A stretch of DNA of 64,000 nt from Paenibacillus sp. YPG26 (lineage in GTDB: Bacteria; Bacillota; Bacilli; Paenibacillales; Paenibacillaceae), in NCBI RefSeq assembly GCF_023704175.1, contig NZ_CP084530.1:3658001-3722000 (forward strand), in the 5' to 3' direction. The translations under genes were made by a program, and so were the position numbers. The notes under the pieces are model-generated. The model was not told where the DNA came from, searched no databases, and saw nothing but the letters and a program-made list of their open reading frames with translations. Within the stretch, counting starts at the first letter, position 1. Each line of letters starts with the position of its first letter. Shown piece after piece: positions 7,972 to 17,734 of this stretch.

Positions 7972-10341
7972 ATGGATTTTAAAAAAGCCACCCTGGTTAC
8001 CGCCCTTATCATCTCCCAGGCCGCTACGGCTGTGCCTGCAAGTGCTGAAGCTGTCTCCTCCCCGCAGGTGCAGTCTCAGACAGCAACCGGGGTACCATCG
8101 CTGAGCTCTGCATCACCTGTTACATTCGAGACTAACGGAACAACAAATACGGTCAGCCCCGATTCTTCGCTGGACGGAGCCAAGCAGGTTGCCGCGGTTA
8201 ATTCGGACACTCAGACGGCTGAGAACGCGGCTCCATCATCATCTCAATCTACGCAGCAAGATCAGGCACCCAATTCTCCGGCCAATTCCACTACACCAGC
8301 CGACAGCCAAAGCAGTCAAGGCAGTGTTCCGGCGGATGGAACTGGCAATACAGGTCCCGGGGACAACGCTTCCGGGAACGGCTCACAGCCTCAAGACGGC
8401 GGAACATTGACGATACCTGACCCTGCTTCCACCCCGGCCACCCTTGCCCCTGTCGCACCTGGCAGAGGGCAGCTGATTCTATATATGAACAGCAGCCGAA
8501 TGGAGCAGGATGGCCGCGTCTATACGGCAACACACGCGATGACCGTGAAGAAAGGCGTCTCTTATGTCGGCATCCGCTCGCTGGTCGATCGGGTAGGATA
8601 TCAAATTGCTTATGACGCGAAGACCAAAGAGACCATCATTACGTACGCGGGAAATGAACTCAGATTCAAGACGGGCAGCAGCAGCTACCGGGTGAATGGA
8701 GTCTCCAAGACGATGAGAGGCGCCTCTTATCAGGACAAAAATGTATTTATGGTCCCTCTGACCGCCATTACCCAGGCACTGAATATTCCTTACAGCGTAA
8801 GCGGCAAGAAGGTTATTGTTCAGCTGTCCACCAAGCCGGTCGCTACCTTCACGGTACAATCCGGCGAGATTTTTGCCGGCCAGACGATCCTGAACTTTGT
8901 GACCAAGAGCTACTCTCCCAAAGGACTGCAGATTGTAAATGAACGATGGACAGGCCGTCCCGATCAGGATATGTTCCAGTCCGCCGGCACGTATCCGGTA
9001 ACTTACTCTGTTCAGGATTCCAGCGGGGAGTGGAGCGCTCCATTTACGGTGAACATCAAGGTCGTGAATCCCAACGTGCCCCCGGTTGCCCAGTTTGTGA
9101 CCAATAAGGCAGAGTATAAGATGGGTGAGCTTGTGACTGTCACCGATCAAAGTACAGATGAAGAAGGGGCGATCACAGACCGGAAGTGGGCAAATAAGCA
9201 GCTCGCTTACTTCACTCCGGGGCCTCAGATGATCTCTTTAACTGTCAAAGACAAGCACGGAGCCGAGAGTACGATAGAGAAGACTATTAACATTACCAAT
9301 GAGAGCTTATATACGGAGGACCAATTCTACAAGCTGTTCACACCGATTGGACAGAACCTCCAGATCAACGGGGCAGGCGTACTGAACTACAACAAGATTC
9401 CGTTCACTTATACGACCGAGCCGTACACGCTGTTCCGCGACAGCGGACCGGAATCGGTCACAAGTGAGGGCATCCTGTATCAGGATACGATTACAGGCTT
9501 AACCCGCTTCATGATCCATCACCGCAACCGGCTTGGCGGCAAAGCCAAGGTGTATCTGATCGCGAAGAATATGGATTCCCAGAATGCCAAGATTGATTAT
9601 CTCAGCTATGGTACCGCCGGACCTAACCAGCATCCAGAACTGACAGGCCGCTTGTCGGTACAGCGTTACTTCGAGAACTATCAATCCGGCGTCAAGGAGA
9701 AGACGGTAACGCTGGCTCCAGGTGAAACCCGGGTCATCTTCGAGGACCTGAATGCATTAGCCCTCAATCAGGAAGATGTCATCTCTCTCTTCGGAGACTT
9801 GTACAGTGATTCCCAGGTTCAATATACCGTCCTCATCGTGAAGGCCGATAATGATCCGATCAAGGCGCTCAGCACACTGCCTGCCCTGGACCCGAGAGAA
9901 TCGATCATTCGGGGAACTTTCTCGGATTCCACGCGAGTCTTCGATTACAGCGAGCTGATAGGGAATACCAATATGCGTCTTCATCTGACAGACAATACGG
10001 CAGACCCGTTCCAGACGGGAACCGATGGAATTATGGGCACCCCGGCTACCAACTCAGGCAACTACGGTGTACTGTACAAGATTAAGCTCCACCGTGTAGC
10101 TCCGAATACATTGATTACGTTCAATCCACGCGGAGGCCTTTATATGGGCGCTGCATTGGTGAACGGCAATGTGGTCAGCTTCTCCCACTCGGGCTCGGTT
10201 AACGTCCCGAATCAGACCAGTGTCCTCTATAGAACGAAGGACTACGAGGAGAACGTTGAGATCTGGATCTCTCCTTCAGCTGGAAGCAACATGCCATTCG
10301 CACTGCTCTTCATGCCCATGCCTCAGGTGAAGCAGCAGTAA
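7972..10341 (+). CDS. Secreted stalk protein: copper amine oxidase N-like domain plus PKD-like domain
   Basis: 789 residues from the ATG; a TTG two codons earlier is an alternative, as AAAGGAG lies 5 bases before the TTG and 11 before the ATG. A signal peptide (residues 1-26, cleavage near ASAEA) is followed by a Ser/Thr/Gln/Pro-rich linker (to about 155). A copper-amine-oxidase N-like 'stalk' domain follows (about 160-280, with GQLILYMNSS and VPLTAITQAL), a module common in Paenibacillus surface proteins. Two immunoglobulin/PKD-like modules come next (about 285-445, with NPNVPPVAQF). The last 340 residues are not recognised but look like a beta-rich surface domain. No sortase motif or S-layer domain is visible. 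A strong terminator follows. Confidence 0.8.
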   Translation: MDFKKATLVTALIISQAATAVPASAEAVSSPQVQSQTATGVPSLSSASPVTFETNGTTNTVSPDSSLDGAKQVAAVNSDTQTAENAAPSSSQSTQQDQAPNSPANSTTPADSQSSQGSVPADGTGNTGPGDNASGNGSQPQDGGTLTIPDPASTPATLAPVAPGRGQLILYMNSSRMEQDGRVYTATHAMTVKKGVSYVGIRSLVDRVGYQIAYDAKTKETIITYAGNELRFKTGSSSYRVNGVSKTMRGASYQDKNVFMVPLTAITQALNIPYSVSGKKVIVQLSTKPVATFTVQSGEIFAGQTILNFVTKSYSPKGLQIVNERWTGRPDQDMFQSAGTYPVTYSVQDSSGEWSAPFTVNIKVVNPNVPPVAQFVTNKAEYKMGELVTVTDQSTDEEGAITDRKWANKQLAYFTPGPQMISLTVKDKHGAESTIEKTINITNESLYTEDQFYKLFTPIGQNLQINGAGVLNYNKIPFTYTTEPYTLFRDSGPESVTSEGILYQDTITGLTRFMIHHRNRLGGKAKVYLIAKNMDSQNAKIDYLSYGTAGPNQHPELTGRLSVQRYFENYQSGVKEKTVTLAPGETRVIFEDLNALALNQEDVISLFGDLYSDSQVQYTVLIVKADNDPIKALSTLPALDPRESIIRGTFSDSTRVFDYSELIGNTNMRLHLTDNTADPFQTGTDGIMGTPATNSGNYGVLYKIKLHRVAPNTLITFNPRGGLYMGAALVNGNVVSFSHSGSVNVPNQTSVLYRTKDYEENVEIWISPSAGSNMPFALLFMPMPQVKQQ

Positions 10342-10399
10342 GACAGATATTGGACTATCCAACGCATCCTACTTCGTTATCATGCCTATTCAATTGAAG

Positions 10400-10446
10400 A
10401 CAGCCGTTCCCGGCCGCAGTAATCTGCGGAGGAACGGCTGTTTCTT
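10400..10446 (+). terminator. Intrinsic terminator after the stalk protein gene
   Basis: Perfect 11-base outer stem (ACAGCCGTTCC / GGAACGGCTGT), an inner stem CCGCAG-TAAT-CTGCGG, then TTTCTTTG. Confidence 0.85.
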
Positions 10447-10661
10447 TGTCTCCATGAAGGTTGTCGGTGTGGAGCTACCGACTCGCGATGTCAAGCTCCC
10501 GATTGAAGGTCCAGGAGAACCTCCACCGCTTCGGTCTCAAGCTCCGTAAGCAGGGTCATTGGGTCTGCCTGGCATCTCTGCCGGAATTCACTGAATATGC
10601 TGATCTTAGATGCTGGTCTAACACGAAGTCCAAGAGGCCTCTTGACGAGGTGTGCCCTATA
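10447..10661. other. Gene-free stretch between convergent genes
   Basis: No gene supported on either strand. A 14-base perfect palindrome with no loop (CAAGAGGCCTCTTG) lies at 10631-10644, just after the regulator gene on the minus strand; it is not a clear terminator. Confidence 0.4.
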
Positions 10662-12272
10662 CTACCCTTCTGCCTTCCGGTATTCCCGGGGGGTCTTTCC
10701 CGTAACTTTCTTGAATACCCTGCTGAAATATTTCTCATCCTGGAAGCCAACCATGGTCGAGATTTGGGATAATCTCAGGTCCGAGCTCTTCAGCAGCTGC
10801 TTCGCCTTGTCGATCCGCAGGTTCGACAGGTAATCCGACAGATTCTTGCGGGTCACCTGCTTGAACTTGCGGGAGACATTCTCCCGGCTAATGAAGAACC
10901 GGTTCGCGATATGCTGCAGGGTAATCTCCTGATGGTAGTTATCATGAATATACTGCTTGATGTCTTCTACCAGTTGACTATCCAGATTCCTCATGCCTGT
11001 GAACTCACTTGAGATCACCTGAAGGGTTCTCACAACCTGATTCTTCCAGGATATCAGCGAGAACCGCCCGTCCTCATCATAAGGCAGCTCCATTCGCATC
11101 AGGGGCACCCCGGACGGCTGCCGTTTACTGAACAGGTCCTTCTGCAAGCGGAGCAGCTCAGCTGCGTACTCCTCGTGCCAGCTCTCCAGCTGTCCGGCAG
11201 TAATCACCTGCATTCCGCATATATGCGAATACCACTCATCAGCTACCTCTTCAATCCTCTGGCTGCTCCCCGACATAATAGCAAATCTGAACTTCTCTAT
11301 ATAAGCGGCAAAAGGATTTGGGGCTTCCTCCTCCCCCCTGTCGTTACGGTATAGATGAATCCGATTGTCTCTCTGGAGAAGATTCCGCCTTCTTAGCGCT
11401 TCTCTGGACTCTTCAAATGAGGCTTGAATCCCTTCCGGGAAGGCACTGGCACTCCCGATACCTATATCGAACTGAACCTGGTAAGTACGCTGCATGGCCT
11501 CATTGATCTTCTGAAGACGTTCCACGACCGGATAGTCGGGGTCGCCAAATAACATCACGACATCGGCCCCGGTGTTCTGGTACCGGAACGCCTGCAAGCA
11601 GCTGCCCTCCGCAAGCACCTCATTGCATACGTTCACGGTCACATAAGAGGCCAGCTCCAGATCAGCGTGGAGCCGGTCCAGGAACCGGCGGTTCACGGGA
11701 TGCAGCGACAGCACGGCTATCACCACCTTCTTCGTACAGCTGCTAAGTCCAAGCTCATCTTCAACCTGCTGCGGGTTCAATTTGGCATAAGGAATTGTAC
11801 CTGAGACCAAGTCGGACAGAAGCTTGTCCCGATAGACAGGCCGCAGCACATTCAGCTGAATCTTCTGGTCAAGTGACTGGACCCACTCCTCCTCCTCCTG
11901 CTTCCACAAGCTCAGTGCACGCTCTGCGGCGGCGACCAACTGCTTGGCGTTCAGCGGCTTGAGCAAATAATCGGTTCCCCCATACATTATAGCGGGCTTC
12001 ACATAATTGAAATCCTGATACCCGCTGATCACAATGGTCTTGGATCTGGGTGAATTCTCATGAATCCATTTCAGCAGCTGCGAACCATCCATTAGTGGCA
12101 TAACCATATCTGTGAAGATAAGCGCCGGCCGTTCGGATTCGATAATCTCAATGGCTTCCTTCCCATTCCCTGCTTCAAAGACATTCTCAATGCCGTAGTT
12201 CTCCCAGGGAACGAAATAGCGGACGGCTTCCCGCACATGCATCTCGTCGTCAACGATTAGAGCCTTCATCAT
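10662..12272 (-). CDS. YesN-like response regulator with AraC-type DNA-binding domain
   Basis: 536 residues. The receiver domain (1-120) holds VDDE at 7-10 and the phospho-acceptor Asp55 in TDMVMP. A long middle region follows, then a C-terminal AraC/XylS helix-turn-helix pair (about 435-534) ending VTGKTPREYRK. The start is ATGATG: either Met fits the GGAGGAAGGAGGG site. It overlaps the sensor kinase gene by 23 bases, so the two are co-translated. Family members usually activate carbohydrate transport or cell-envelope genes; no ABC sugar transporter lies beside it, so the target is unknown. Confidence 0.93.
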   Translation of the reverse strand: MMKALIVDDEMHVREAVRYFVPWENYGIENVFEAGNGKEAIEIIESERPALIFTDMVMPLMDGSQLLKWIHENSPRSKTIVISGYQDFNYVKPAIMYGGTDYLLKPLNAKQLVAAAERALSLWKQEEEEWVQSLDQKIQLNVLRPVYRDKLLSDLVSGTIPYAKLNPQQVEDELGLSSCTKKVVIAVLSLHPVNRRFLDRLHADLELASYVTVNVCNEVLAEGSCLQAFRYQNTGADVVMLFGDPDYPVVERLQKINEAMQRTYQVQFDIGIGSASAFPEGIQASFEESREALRRRNLLQRDNRIHLYRNDRGEEEAPNPFAAYIEKFRFAIMSGSSQRIEEVADEWYSHICGMQVITAGQLESWHEEYAAELLRLQKDLFSKRQPSGVPLMRMELPYDEDGRFSLISWKNQVVRTLQVISSEFTGMRNLDSQLVEDIKQYIHDNYHQEITLQHIANRFFISRENVSRKFKQVTRKNLSDYLSNLRIDKAKQLLKSSDLRLSQISTMVGFQDEKYFSRVFKKVTGKTPREYRKAEG

Positions 12273-14121
12273 TCCCTCCTTCCTCCAGATCCCCGCGAAG
12301 CTTCCCTATGGGAAATGCAAGAGTGACCGTCACCCCGGATACCTCGTTGGTAACGATACCAATGCTGGACTCTTCCCCGAAATATAATTGGAGACGGGCA
12401 AGCACATTGCTAAGCCCAATACTCTCAGATGAATCGTTCTCACGACCTATAATAGCGCTTTCAATTCCTTGCGTCAGCGCTGGATCTTCCGGCATACCTG
12501 TCCCATTATCCGATACGGTAATCCTCATATCTCCCGATTCACTAATTGTGCTGCTGATCGCGATTCGTCCGTCTTTGATTCCCTCTTTGAAGCCATGCTT
12601 GAAAATATTCTCTACAATAGGCTGCAGGATCATCTTGGGCACCAGAATACGCCGGGTCTCTTCTGAAATATTCAGGATGACCGTCAGATTCTCATCTCCA
12701 AAGCGGCCTTTCTGGAGCTGCAAGTAATTCTCCACATGCTCAAGCTCCTCCTGCAGGGTAACCTCTGTCTTCCCCGTTGCCATCGTATAACGCATCATGC
12801 TTCCAAGAGAATAGATCTGATCGTAGACTTTGGGAGCATTGTACCTAAGAGACATGGATGCTATGGATTGCAGGGCATTATAGAGGAAATGAGGATTGAT
12901 CTGCGCCTGCAGCGCCTTAAGCTGATTGGTCTTGTTCGCCAGCTCCAGACGATACTCGGTTAGAATCAAGTCATTGATGGTCTTGGTCATTGCTGTCATT
13001 TTGCGGGCTAATATGCCGAATTCATCCTCCGCCTCCATATCAATCCTTGCATCCAGCTGACCGATCTGAACCTTCTGTGTATAGGAAATTAACCGTTTGA
13101 TGGGCGTGGTGAACCGGATCGATATCCATACCGCGGCACATACGCCAATAATCAGGAAGAACAGCCCAATGACCGCATTGATCTCGGTAATATGCCTGGC
13201 ATCACTGTACAAATGATCGTAAGGCACCAGCTTGATGAGCGTACCTGTGAAGAGCGGACCCGTAATTCGTTTGAAAAATACAATGCCCCCGAAATTCTCA
13301 TCCTTCGAGTAGAAATAACCTTCGTTCTTGTCCTCGGGAATGCTGCTCCATCCGGCCGTAAGCCTGCTGCTATGCTGGCCCTGCTCCGAGGTGTACAGCA
13401 CCTTGTGATCTTCGTTGACCAGGTAGAGCTTCTCTGTTCCAAGGGTGAACATCGACTTGGTAATCTCGCGCAGCTCGGACAATTTGAAATCAATCGACAG
13501 GTTCGCCATTACTTCATTGCTCGGAGTCCGGTAGATCGGATAATGAACGCTAAATACCTCTGTAGTCTCGGATTTCAGATTCGGAATGACGTACTTCAGT
13601 CCATATCTGTGATCCAGGTGGGTAGGTTCCAGGAACGGGCGGTTTCTGCCGGTGTTGTCTCTCAAAGGGACATAGCCCGGATTCTTCTCCCTGTGGAAGA
13701 TCCCCTTAATCAGCGTATTGGACTGTTGGTTGGCCCGAATGAACAGATGCAGCTGATAGATATCCTGGTTGGACTGAAACAGGTTATAGAGCTGGCTTGC
13801 AATGATATCCCGGTTGTCTGTCAGCTCATGCCCCCTGCCCATCGGGTCGGCAGGCCGGGTATTCTGAATAACGGTGAACAAGGAATTCGGCAGATTAATC
13901 CCGCTATAGACGGATAGTGCCAATTGGTTAATTCCGCTAAAATAATTGGAGAGATTCGTGCCGCCAAGCGTCAACAGCTTCGTATTCTCATTAATCGACT
14001 TCTCTGTTACAGACGCCTTCGTATACAGATAGGAAGCGGTTAACGAGATACCCGCGGGCACTACCGTAGCGAGTAGAAGCAGAGACATCAGCTTGGTTTG
14101 TATGTTCATTTTTTTGAACAA
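12250..14121 (-). CDS. YesM-like sensor histidine kinase
   Basis: 623 residues, TTG start with AAGGTGGG about seven bases upstream; the first ATG is four codons in and has no site. Membrane span 1 is at 12-34, then an extracellular Cache-like sensor region (35-311), span 2 at 312-334, HAMP (about 336-388) and the His_kinase domain with phospho-acceptor His411 in NPHFLYN. A HATPase_c domain with N box VENIFKHGF and G box DNGTGMP follows. It phosphorylates the regulator encoded just downstream. The signal is unknown; a carbohydrate or envelope-stress signal is usual for the family. Confidence 0.94.
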   Translation of the reverse strand: MFKKMNIQTKLMSLLLLATVVPAGISLTASYLYTKASVTEKSINENTKLLTLGGTNLSNYFSGINQLALSVYSGINLPNSLFTVIQNTRPADPMGRGHELTDNRDIIASQLYNLFQSNQDIYQLHLFIRANQQSNTLIKGIFHREKNPGYVPLRDNTGRNRPFLEPTHLDHRYGLKYVIPNLKSETTEVFSVHYPIYRTPSNEVMANLSIDFKLSELREITKSMFTLGTEKLYLVNEDHKVLYTSEQGQHSSRLTAGWSSIPEDKNEGYFYSKDENFGGIVFFKRITGPLFTGTLIKLVPYDHLYSDARHITEINAVIGLFFLIIGVCAAVWISIRFTTPIKRLISYTQKVQIGQLDARIDMEAEDEFGILARKMTAMTKTINDLILTEYRLELANKTNQLKALQAQINPHFLYNALQSIASMSLRYNAPKVYDQIYSLGSMMRYTMATGKTEVTLQEELEHVENYLQLQKGRFGDENLTVILNISEETRRILVPKMILQPIVENIFKHGFKEGIKDGRIAISSTISESGDMRITVSDNGTGMPEDPALTQGIESAIIGRENDSSESIGLSNVLARLQLYFGEESSIGIVTNEVSGVTVTLAFPIGKLRGDLEEGGNDEGSNR

Positions 14122-14277
14122 CGTCCACCCACCTTTTTTTCCAACATATTAGCAGAGTTCTGTAAATTATTCCACCCTTATCGATACTGCCTTTTTGCGG
14201 GGATAAGAACTAGACTTAAGACCTATTATCCTTTGCCGATGTGTTCGGAACGAATCAAGGATTACCTTCCCGGAAAT

Positions 14278-14320
14278 GCAAAAGCTGCAGCCTCTGGAGA
14301 TCAGGCTGCAGCTTTTGTGC
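14278..14320 (-). terminator. Intrinsic terminator between the 58-residue gene and the sensor kinase
   Basis: Perfect 15-base inverted repeat (CAAAAGCTGCAGCCT / AGGCTGCAGCTTTTG) with the A and T runs inside the stem, so it can work in both directions. Confidence 0.75.
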
Positions 14321-14346
14321 AAACGATTAGCACGGCGGCAAAAGGG

Positions 14347-14523
14347 TTACTCTCCCTGCTTGCTAACGTACTCATTCGGGATATCCTTGCCCTCTGCGTT
14401 GTGATTCTTAAACTGGCTGAGACGCCCGGCTCTGAGCTCTCCACCGCGCACATCGCTCACGCTTTGTCCGTTATTATCCAGTCCCTTAAAGGTCTTCGGG
14501 TCATTCTGCTCGGGGTGTGTCAT
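14347..14523 (-). CDS. Small hypothetical protein, 58 residues
   Basis: ATG at 14523 follows a clear AGAAGGAG site with eight bases between. The protein starts MTHPEQNDPKTFKGL, is hydrophilic with many Asn, Gly, Glu and Lys, and has no Cys and no membrane span. It ends just before a strong terminator, so it forms its own short transcript. I do not recognise the family. The ribosome site plus the terminator make it a real gene rather than chance. Confidence 0.72.
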   Translation of the reverse strand: MTHPEQNDPKTFKGLDNNGQSVSDVRGGELRAGRLSQFKNHNAEGKDIPNEYVSKQGE

Positions 14524-14773
14524 GTCTGCACTCCTTCTCTTGAAGATTCTTGCATTATGACTGTATTATGCCTTGCGCTTCAAAAATCATGCGTCATGTA
14601 TGAACAGAAAGTGGAAATCTCTTCGCAAAACTACTTTATATATGTCAAAAGAACTATTAAACGTTAAAAAAATAAGACTTTTTGCCGATATAGGTGGTAA
14701 CTGACTAATAAAGCCATTCCCTATATTGATCCAGAATTGTGCTTACATACCTGCAGAGGATTGGAGAATACTG

Positions 14774-17143
14774 ATGACTATTTTAACCTATTCGATCATA
14801 GCAGACCTGATTCCGTTCCTGTTCCTCTTTTATATGGCTGTTGAAGTATTCTTACGTCAGCGCAGCAACCCGCTCCACCAGTTGACTATGATTCTGACCT
14901 TCTCCCTGGGACTGATCTTTCTTTTTGACTTCCTGACCATACACTCCACCGTGGGTGATGAAGCCGATTTGTATGCCTCCCTCCGGTTCATAGCTTCCTT
15001 CCTGACCATGTCGCTCTCGCTCTATTTCTTCTGTGAGATTGGCAGGCTGGGATCAAGGGTGGTGGTTAGGCATACGCTCTGTCTGCTGCCCATGCTGGGT
15101 GTATTCTTTGTCTTGATTCCCATGTACGGCAAGCCTGCCATCCATATGGTCCAGACTGCCCATGGACGCATAACGGAGTTCAGCGGAACCTTCGTGCTGG
15201 TGCTTGTGGCTTTAATTTTATATACGCTGCTCGTGCTGCCTATCATTATCCTGATCGCCCACCGCAAGAATCGCAAAAACAAGCTGTTGATTCAGGAACG
15301 GTACCGGGTGCGTGTTATTCTTACCGGTTCCACCATGACCGTGGCGCTTCTGATAATCTTAATGGTAATCAGTCAGCTTCTCAAGAATGCCGACCTTTAC
15401 GTATTTGACTCCTTGTCCACCTACTGTGTCTTTCCTTGGATTATTGCGGTCCGTTACTCCATGGTTCGCTTTGATTTCCTGGCAACGGCAGGCCGGCGTT
15501 ATGAACTTCTCTACGAAATGTCTCATAATGGCATTGCCCTTCTGGACGAGAAAGGAGTCATTGTGGAGATGAACCAGGCCTTTCAAAGCCTGCTGGGATT
15601 TGCCCCCAACAAGCTGAAAGGGCGTCCCTTCCATACCCTCCTGTCTGAGAGTGGAGCCGAACAATTCGTCTCCCTCTATCCAGAGTATTTCGAGAACCTG
15701 AAGCCTTTTCACACCGAAGGTGAACTCAAACACCTGGACGGCACGCTAAAGTTCGTCGAGATCCACTGTGACTTCCTGGAGACGAATGGCAAGGTGCTTT
15801 CTTTCCTGGTTACCCAGGATATTACCGAGCAGAGGAACACCCAGCGTGAGCTGACTGAGCTGGCCTACAACGATACACTAACCGGCCTCGGGAACCGGAG
15901 ATTACTGCAGGACCGAATAAAGGCTGCCCTTGAAGACATTCATTCCAGTGGTGGCAAAATCGCCATTATCTTGATCGATCTCGATCAATTCAAATGGATC
16001 AACGATACGCTCGGCCATTCTTCAGGAGATCTGATGCTCCAGCAGGTTGCCAGCAATCTGAAGAGACACCTGCCGCGGAACTGTGTAATTACAAGACTCG
16101 GAGGGGATGAATTCGCCATCATGATTGCAGATCTGAAGGAAGAATTCGAAGCGGTTATTCACTGCAATACTTTAATAGAGGTATTCAAGGAGCCCTTTGC
16201 GGTAGCGGACAAGCTGTATAATGTCACGGCAAGTATGGGAATCAGCATTGCGCCGCGTGATGGGACCGCGATTGATACCCTGCTTCAGAATGCGGATATG
16301 GCCATGTATGAAGCGAAGAGAGCTGGACGTAATCAGTTATATATGTTCAACAAGGATCTTCAAGAGAAGGCCGACCGGTATCTGGCCGTCTATAATGGAC
16401 TCTCCAAAGCTATTGCCCAGAACGAGCTTACTTTGCACTATCAACCCCAGATTGACCTGCAGACCCGGCGGGTGCATGGAGTAGAAGCTCTATTGCGCTG
16501 GACCAGCCCGGAACTTGGGCCAGTATCGCCGGCTGAATTCATTCCCGTGGCGGAAGATACCGGGCTGATCCTGACCATTGGCGACTGGGTGCTCCAGGCT
16601 GCCGTTCATCAGGCTAAATATTGGGTGAACCGGGGCTACAAACATTTTGTGGTATCTGTAAATATTTCTGCCCAGCAGCTAAGAGATCCGCATTTGGCGG
16701 TGAAGATTATTGAGCTGCTCCGGGTAGAGGGCCTCCCCGCCCGGAACTTGTGTCTGGAAATAACCGAGAGTACGGCAATCGTCGACCTGGAAACTTCCCA
16801 GCGTCTGTGCAAGGAATTAACCAGCCTGGGTATCACACTGGCCCTGGATGACTTTGGTGTGGGATACTCCTCCCTAAGCATGCTGAATAACCTCCCGCTT
16901 CATTACCTGAAGATCGACCGGTCGCTGGTTACTAACATTGCTGTCAGTCAGCGGGACTCGTCCGTGGTAGGAACCATTATTGAGCTGTCCAGGAACCTGG
17001 ATATGAAGGTCGTGGCGGAGGGAATCGAGACAGATGAACAGCTCCGGCTCCTGGAGCAGCTTGGCTGCCATGAGGCACAGGGCTACTTGTGCGGTAGACC
17101 TATGCCTGCAGATGACCTGACCCGGTTCCTTGAAGGTAAGTAA
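14774..17143 (+). CDS. Membrane PAS-GGDEF-EAL cyclic-di-GMP turnover protein
   Basis: 789 residues; ATG at 14774 with GGAG seven bases upstream (a TTG 16 codons earlier lacks a site). Seven predicted spans (about 5-230) lead to a PAS domain (about 241-365), a GGDEF domain with intact GGDEF at 443-447, and an EAL domain with intact EAL at 571-573. The EAL core motifs NISAQQL, EITES, DDFGVGYSSL, KIDRSLV and AEGIET are all present. Both the cyclase and the phosphodiesterase could be active. The RxxD inhibitory site expected five residues before GGDEF is not conserved (PRNC there). A c-di-GMP riboswitch lies 9 kb away and could read its product. Confidence 0.94.
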   Translation: MTILTYSIIADLIPFLFLFYMAVEVFLRQRSNPLHQLTMILTFSLGLIFLFDFLTIHSTVGDEADLYASLRFIASFLTMSLSLYFFCEIGRLGSRVVVRHTLCLLPMLGVFFVLIPMYGKPAIHMVQTAHGRITEFSGTFVLVLVALILYTLLVLPIIILIAHRKNRKNKLLIQERYRVRVILTGSTMTVALLIILMVISQLLKNADLYVFDSLSTYCVFPWIIAVRYSMVRFDFLATAGRRYELLYEMSHNGIALLDEKGVIVEMNQAFQSLLGFAPNKLKGRPFHTLLSESGAEQFVSLYPEYFENLKPFHTEGELKHLDGTLKFVEIHCDFLETNGKVLSFLVTQDITEQRNTQRELTELAYNDTLTGLGNRRLLQDRIKAALEDIHSSGGKIAIILIDLDQFKWINDTLGHSSGDLMLQQVASNLKRHLPRNCVITRLGGDEFAIMIADLKEEFEAVIHCNTLIEVFKEPFAVADKLYNVTASMGISIAPRDGTAIDTLLQNADMAMYEAKRAGRNQLYMFNKDLQEKADRYLAVYNGLSKAIAQNELTLHYQPQIDLQTRRVHGVEALLRWTSPELGPVSPAEFIPVAEDTGLILTIGDWVLQAAVHQAKYWVNRGYKHFVVSVNISAQQLRDPHLAVKIIELLRVEGLPARNLCLEITESTAIVDLETSQRLCKELTSLGITLALDDFGVGYSSLSMLNNLPLHYLKIDRSLVTNIAVSQRDSSVVGTIIELSRNLDMKVVAEGIETDEQLRLLEQLGCHEAQGYLCGRPMPADDLTRFLEGK

Positions 17144-17183
17144 AAGCATTTAACTCCACATCAAGATGTGGAAGAGGAAGGCA

Positions 17184-17231
17184 AAAGGGACATCCCGAAA
17201 GCCATATATATGGCCTTCGGAATGTCCCTTT
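17184..17231 (+). terminator. Intrinsic terminator after the GGDEF-EAL gene
   Basis: Long inverted repeat with arms AAAGGGACATCC... and ...GGAATGTCCCTTT, ending in TTT. The stem spans over 20 bases with a minor mismatch. Confidence 0.75.
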
Positions 17232-17366
17232 GTTATACATCAGCCGGCTTTGTGGCCGCTGCTTGTGCCTGGTACAGTTCCTTGTTACTTGTGCTTGATA
17301 CTGTTATTAAATACTGCTGTTGTTGTAAGCAGCTGTTCGCTGCAAGCTGCCGCTTGCCTCCGATTA

Positions 17367-17699
17367 CTACCAGGCATAGGCACGGGGCGCCTCGGCCCCC
17401 GGTCCCGGGAAGATGTCATCCAGCTTCTGAAGGACCGCTTCGTCCAGTGTGATCTCTACCGCACGCAGGGCATCCTTCAGCTGCCCGGCAGTGCGCGGCC
17501 CAATAATCGGGGCAGTCAGCGCAGGATGATGAAGGGTCCAGGCCAGTGCCACATTGGCCTCGGACTCCCCAATCTCCCTGCATAGGGCTGAGAAGGCTTC
17601 CAGCTGTGGACGGAGCGATTCAATTCGCTCTGTCTGATGGGAAGTCCGGGTCCCTCTCCCCGACTTCAGTAGATAAGATGCAGTTAATATAGCTTGCAT
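17367..17699 (-). pseudogene. Aldo/keto reductase, C-terminal remnant
   Basis: An open frame of 110 codons reads as the last third of an aldo/keto reductase: NVALAWTLHHPALTAPIIGP, then the QLKDALRAVEITLDE segment and a normal C-terminus. Full proteins are about 310-330 residues; the N-terminal barrel with the catalytic Tyr is gone. The upstream sequence changes abruptly into non-coding DNA, then the end of the GNAT gene 36 bases away. The ATG at 17699 has no ribosome site. This looks like a deletion or replacement scar. Confidence 0.8.
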
Positions 17700-17734
17700 A
17701 TGCCGGCGCAGATCCGCTCTTAATCACAATTAAG

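Noticed and set aside
10461..10772. 103-codon plus-strand frame after the stalk protein terminator
   Set aside because: Runs antisense into the regulator gene, with no ribosome site and no recognisable domain.
14098..14667. 189-codon plus-strand frame
   Set aside because: Runs through a terminator hairpin and antisense to the 58-residue gene; no coding features.
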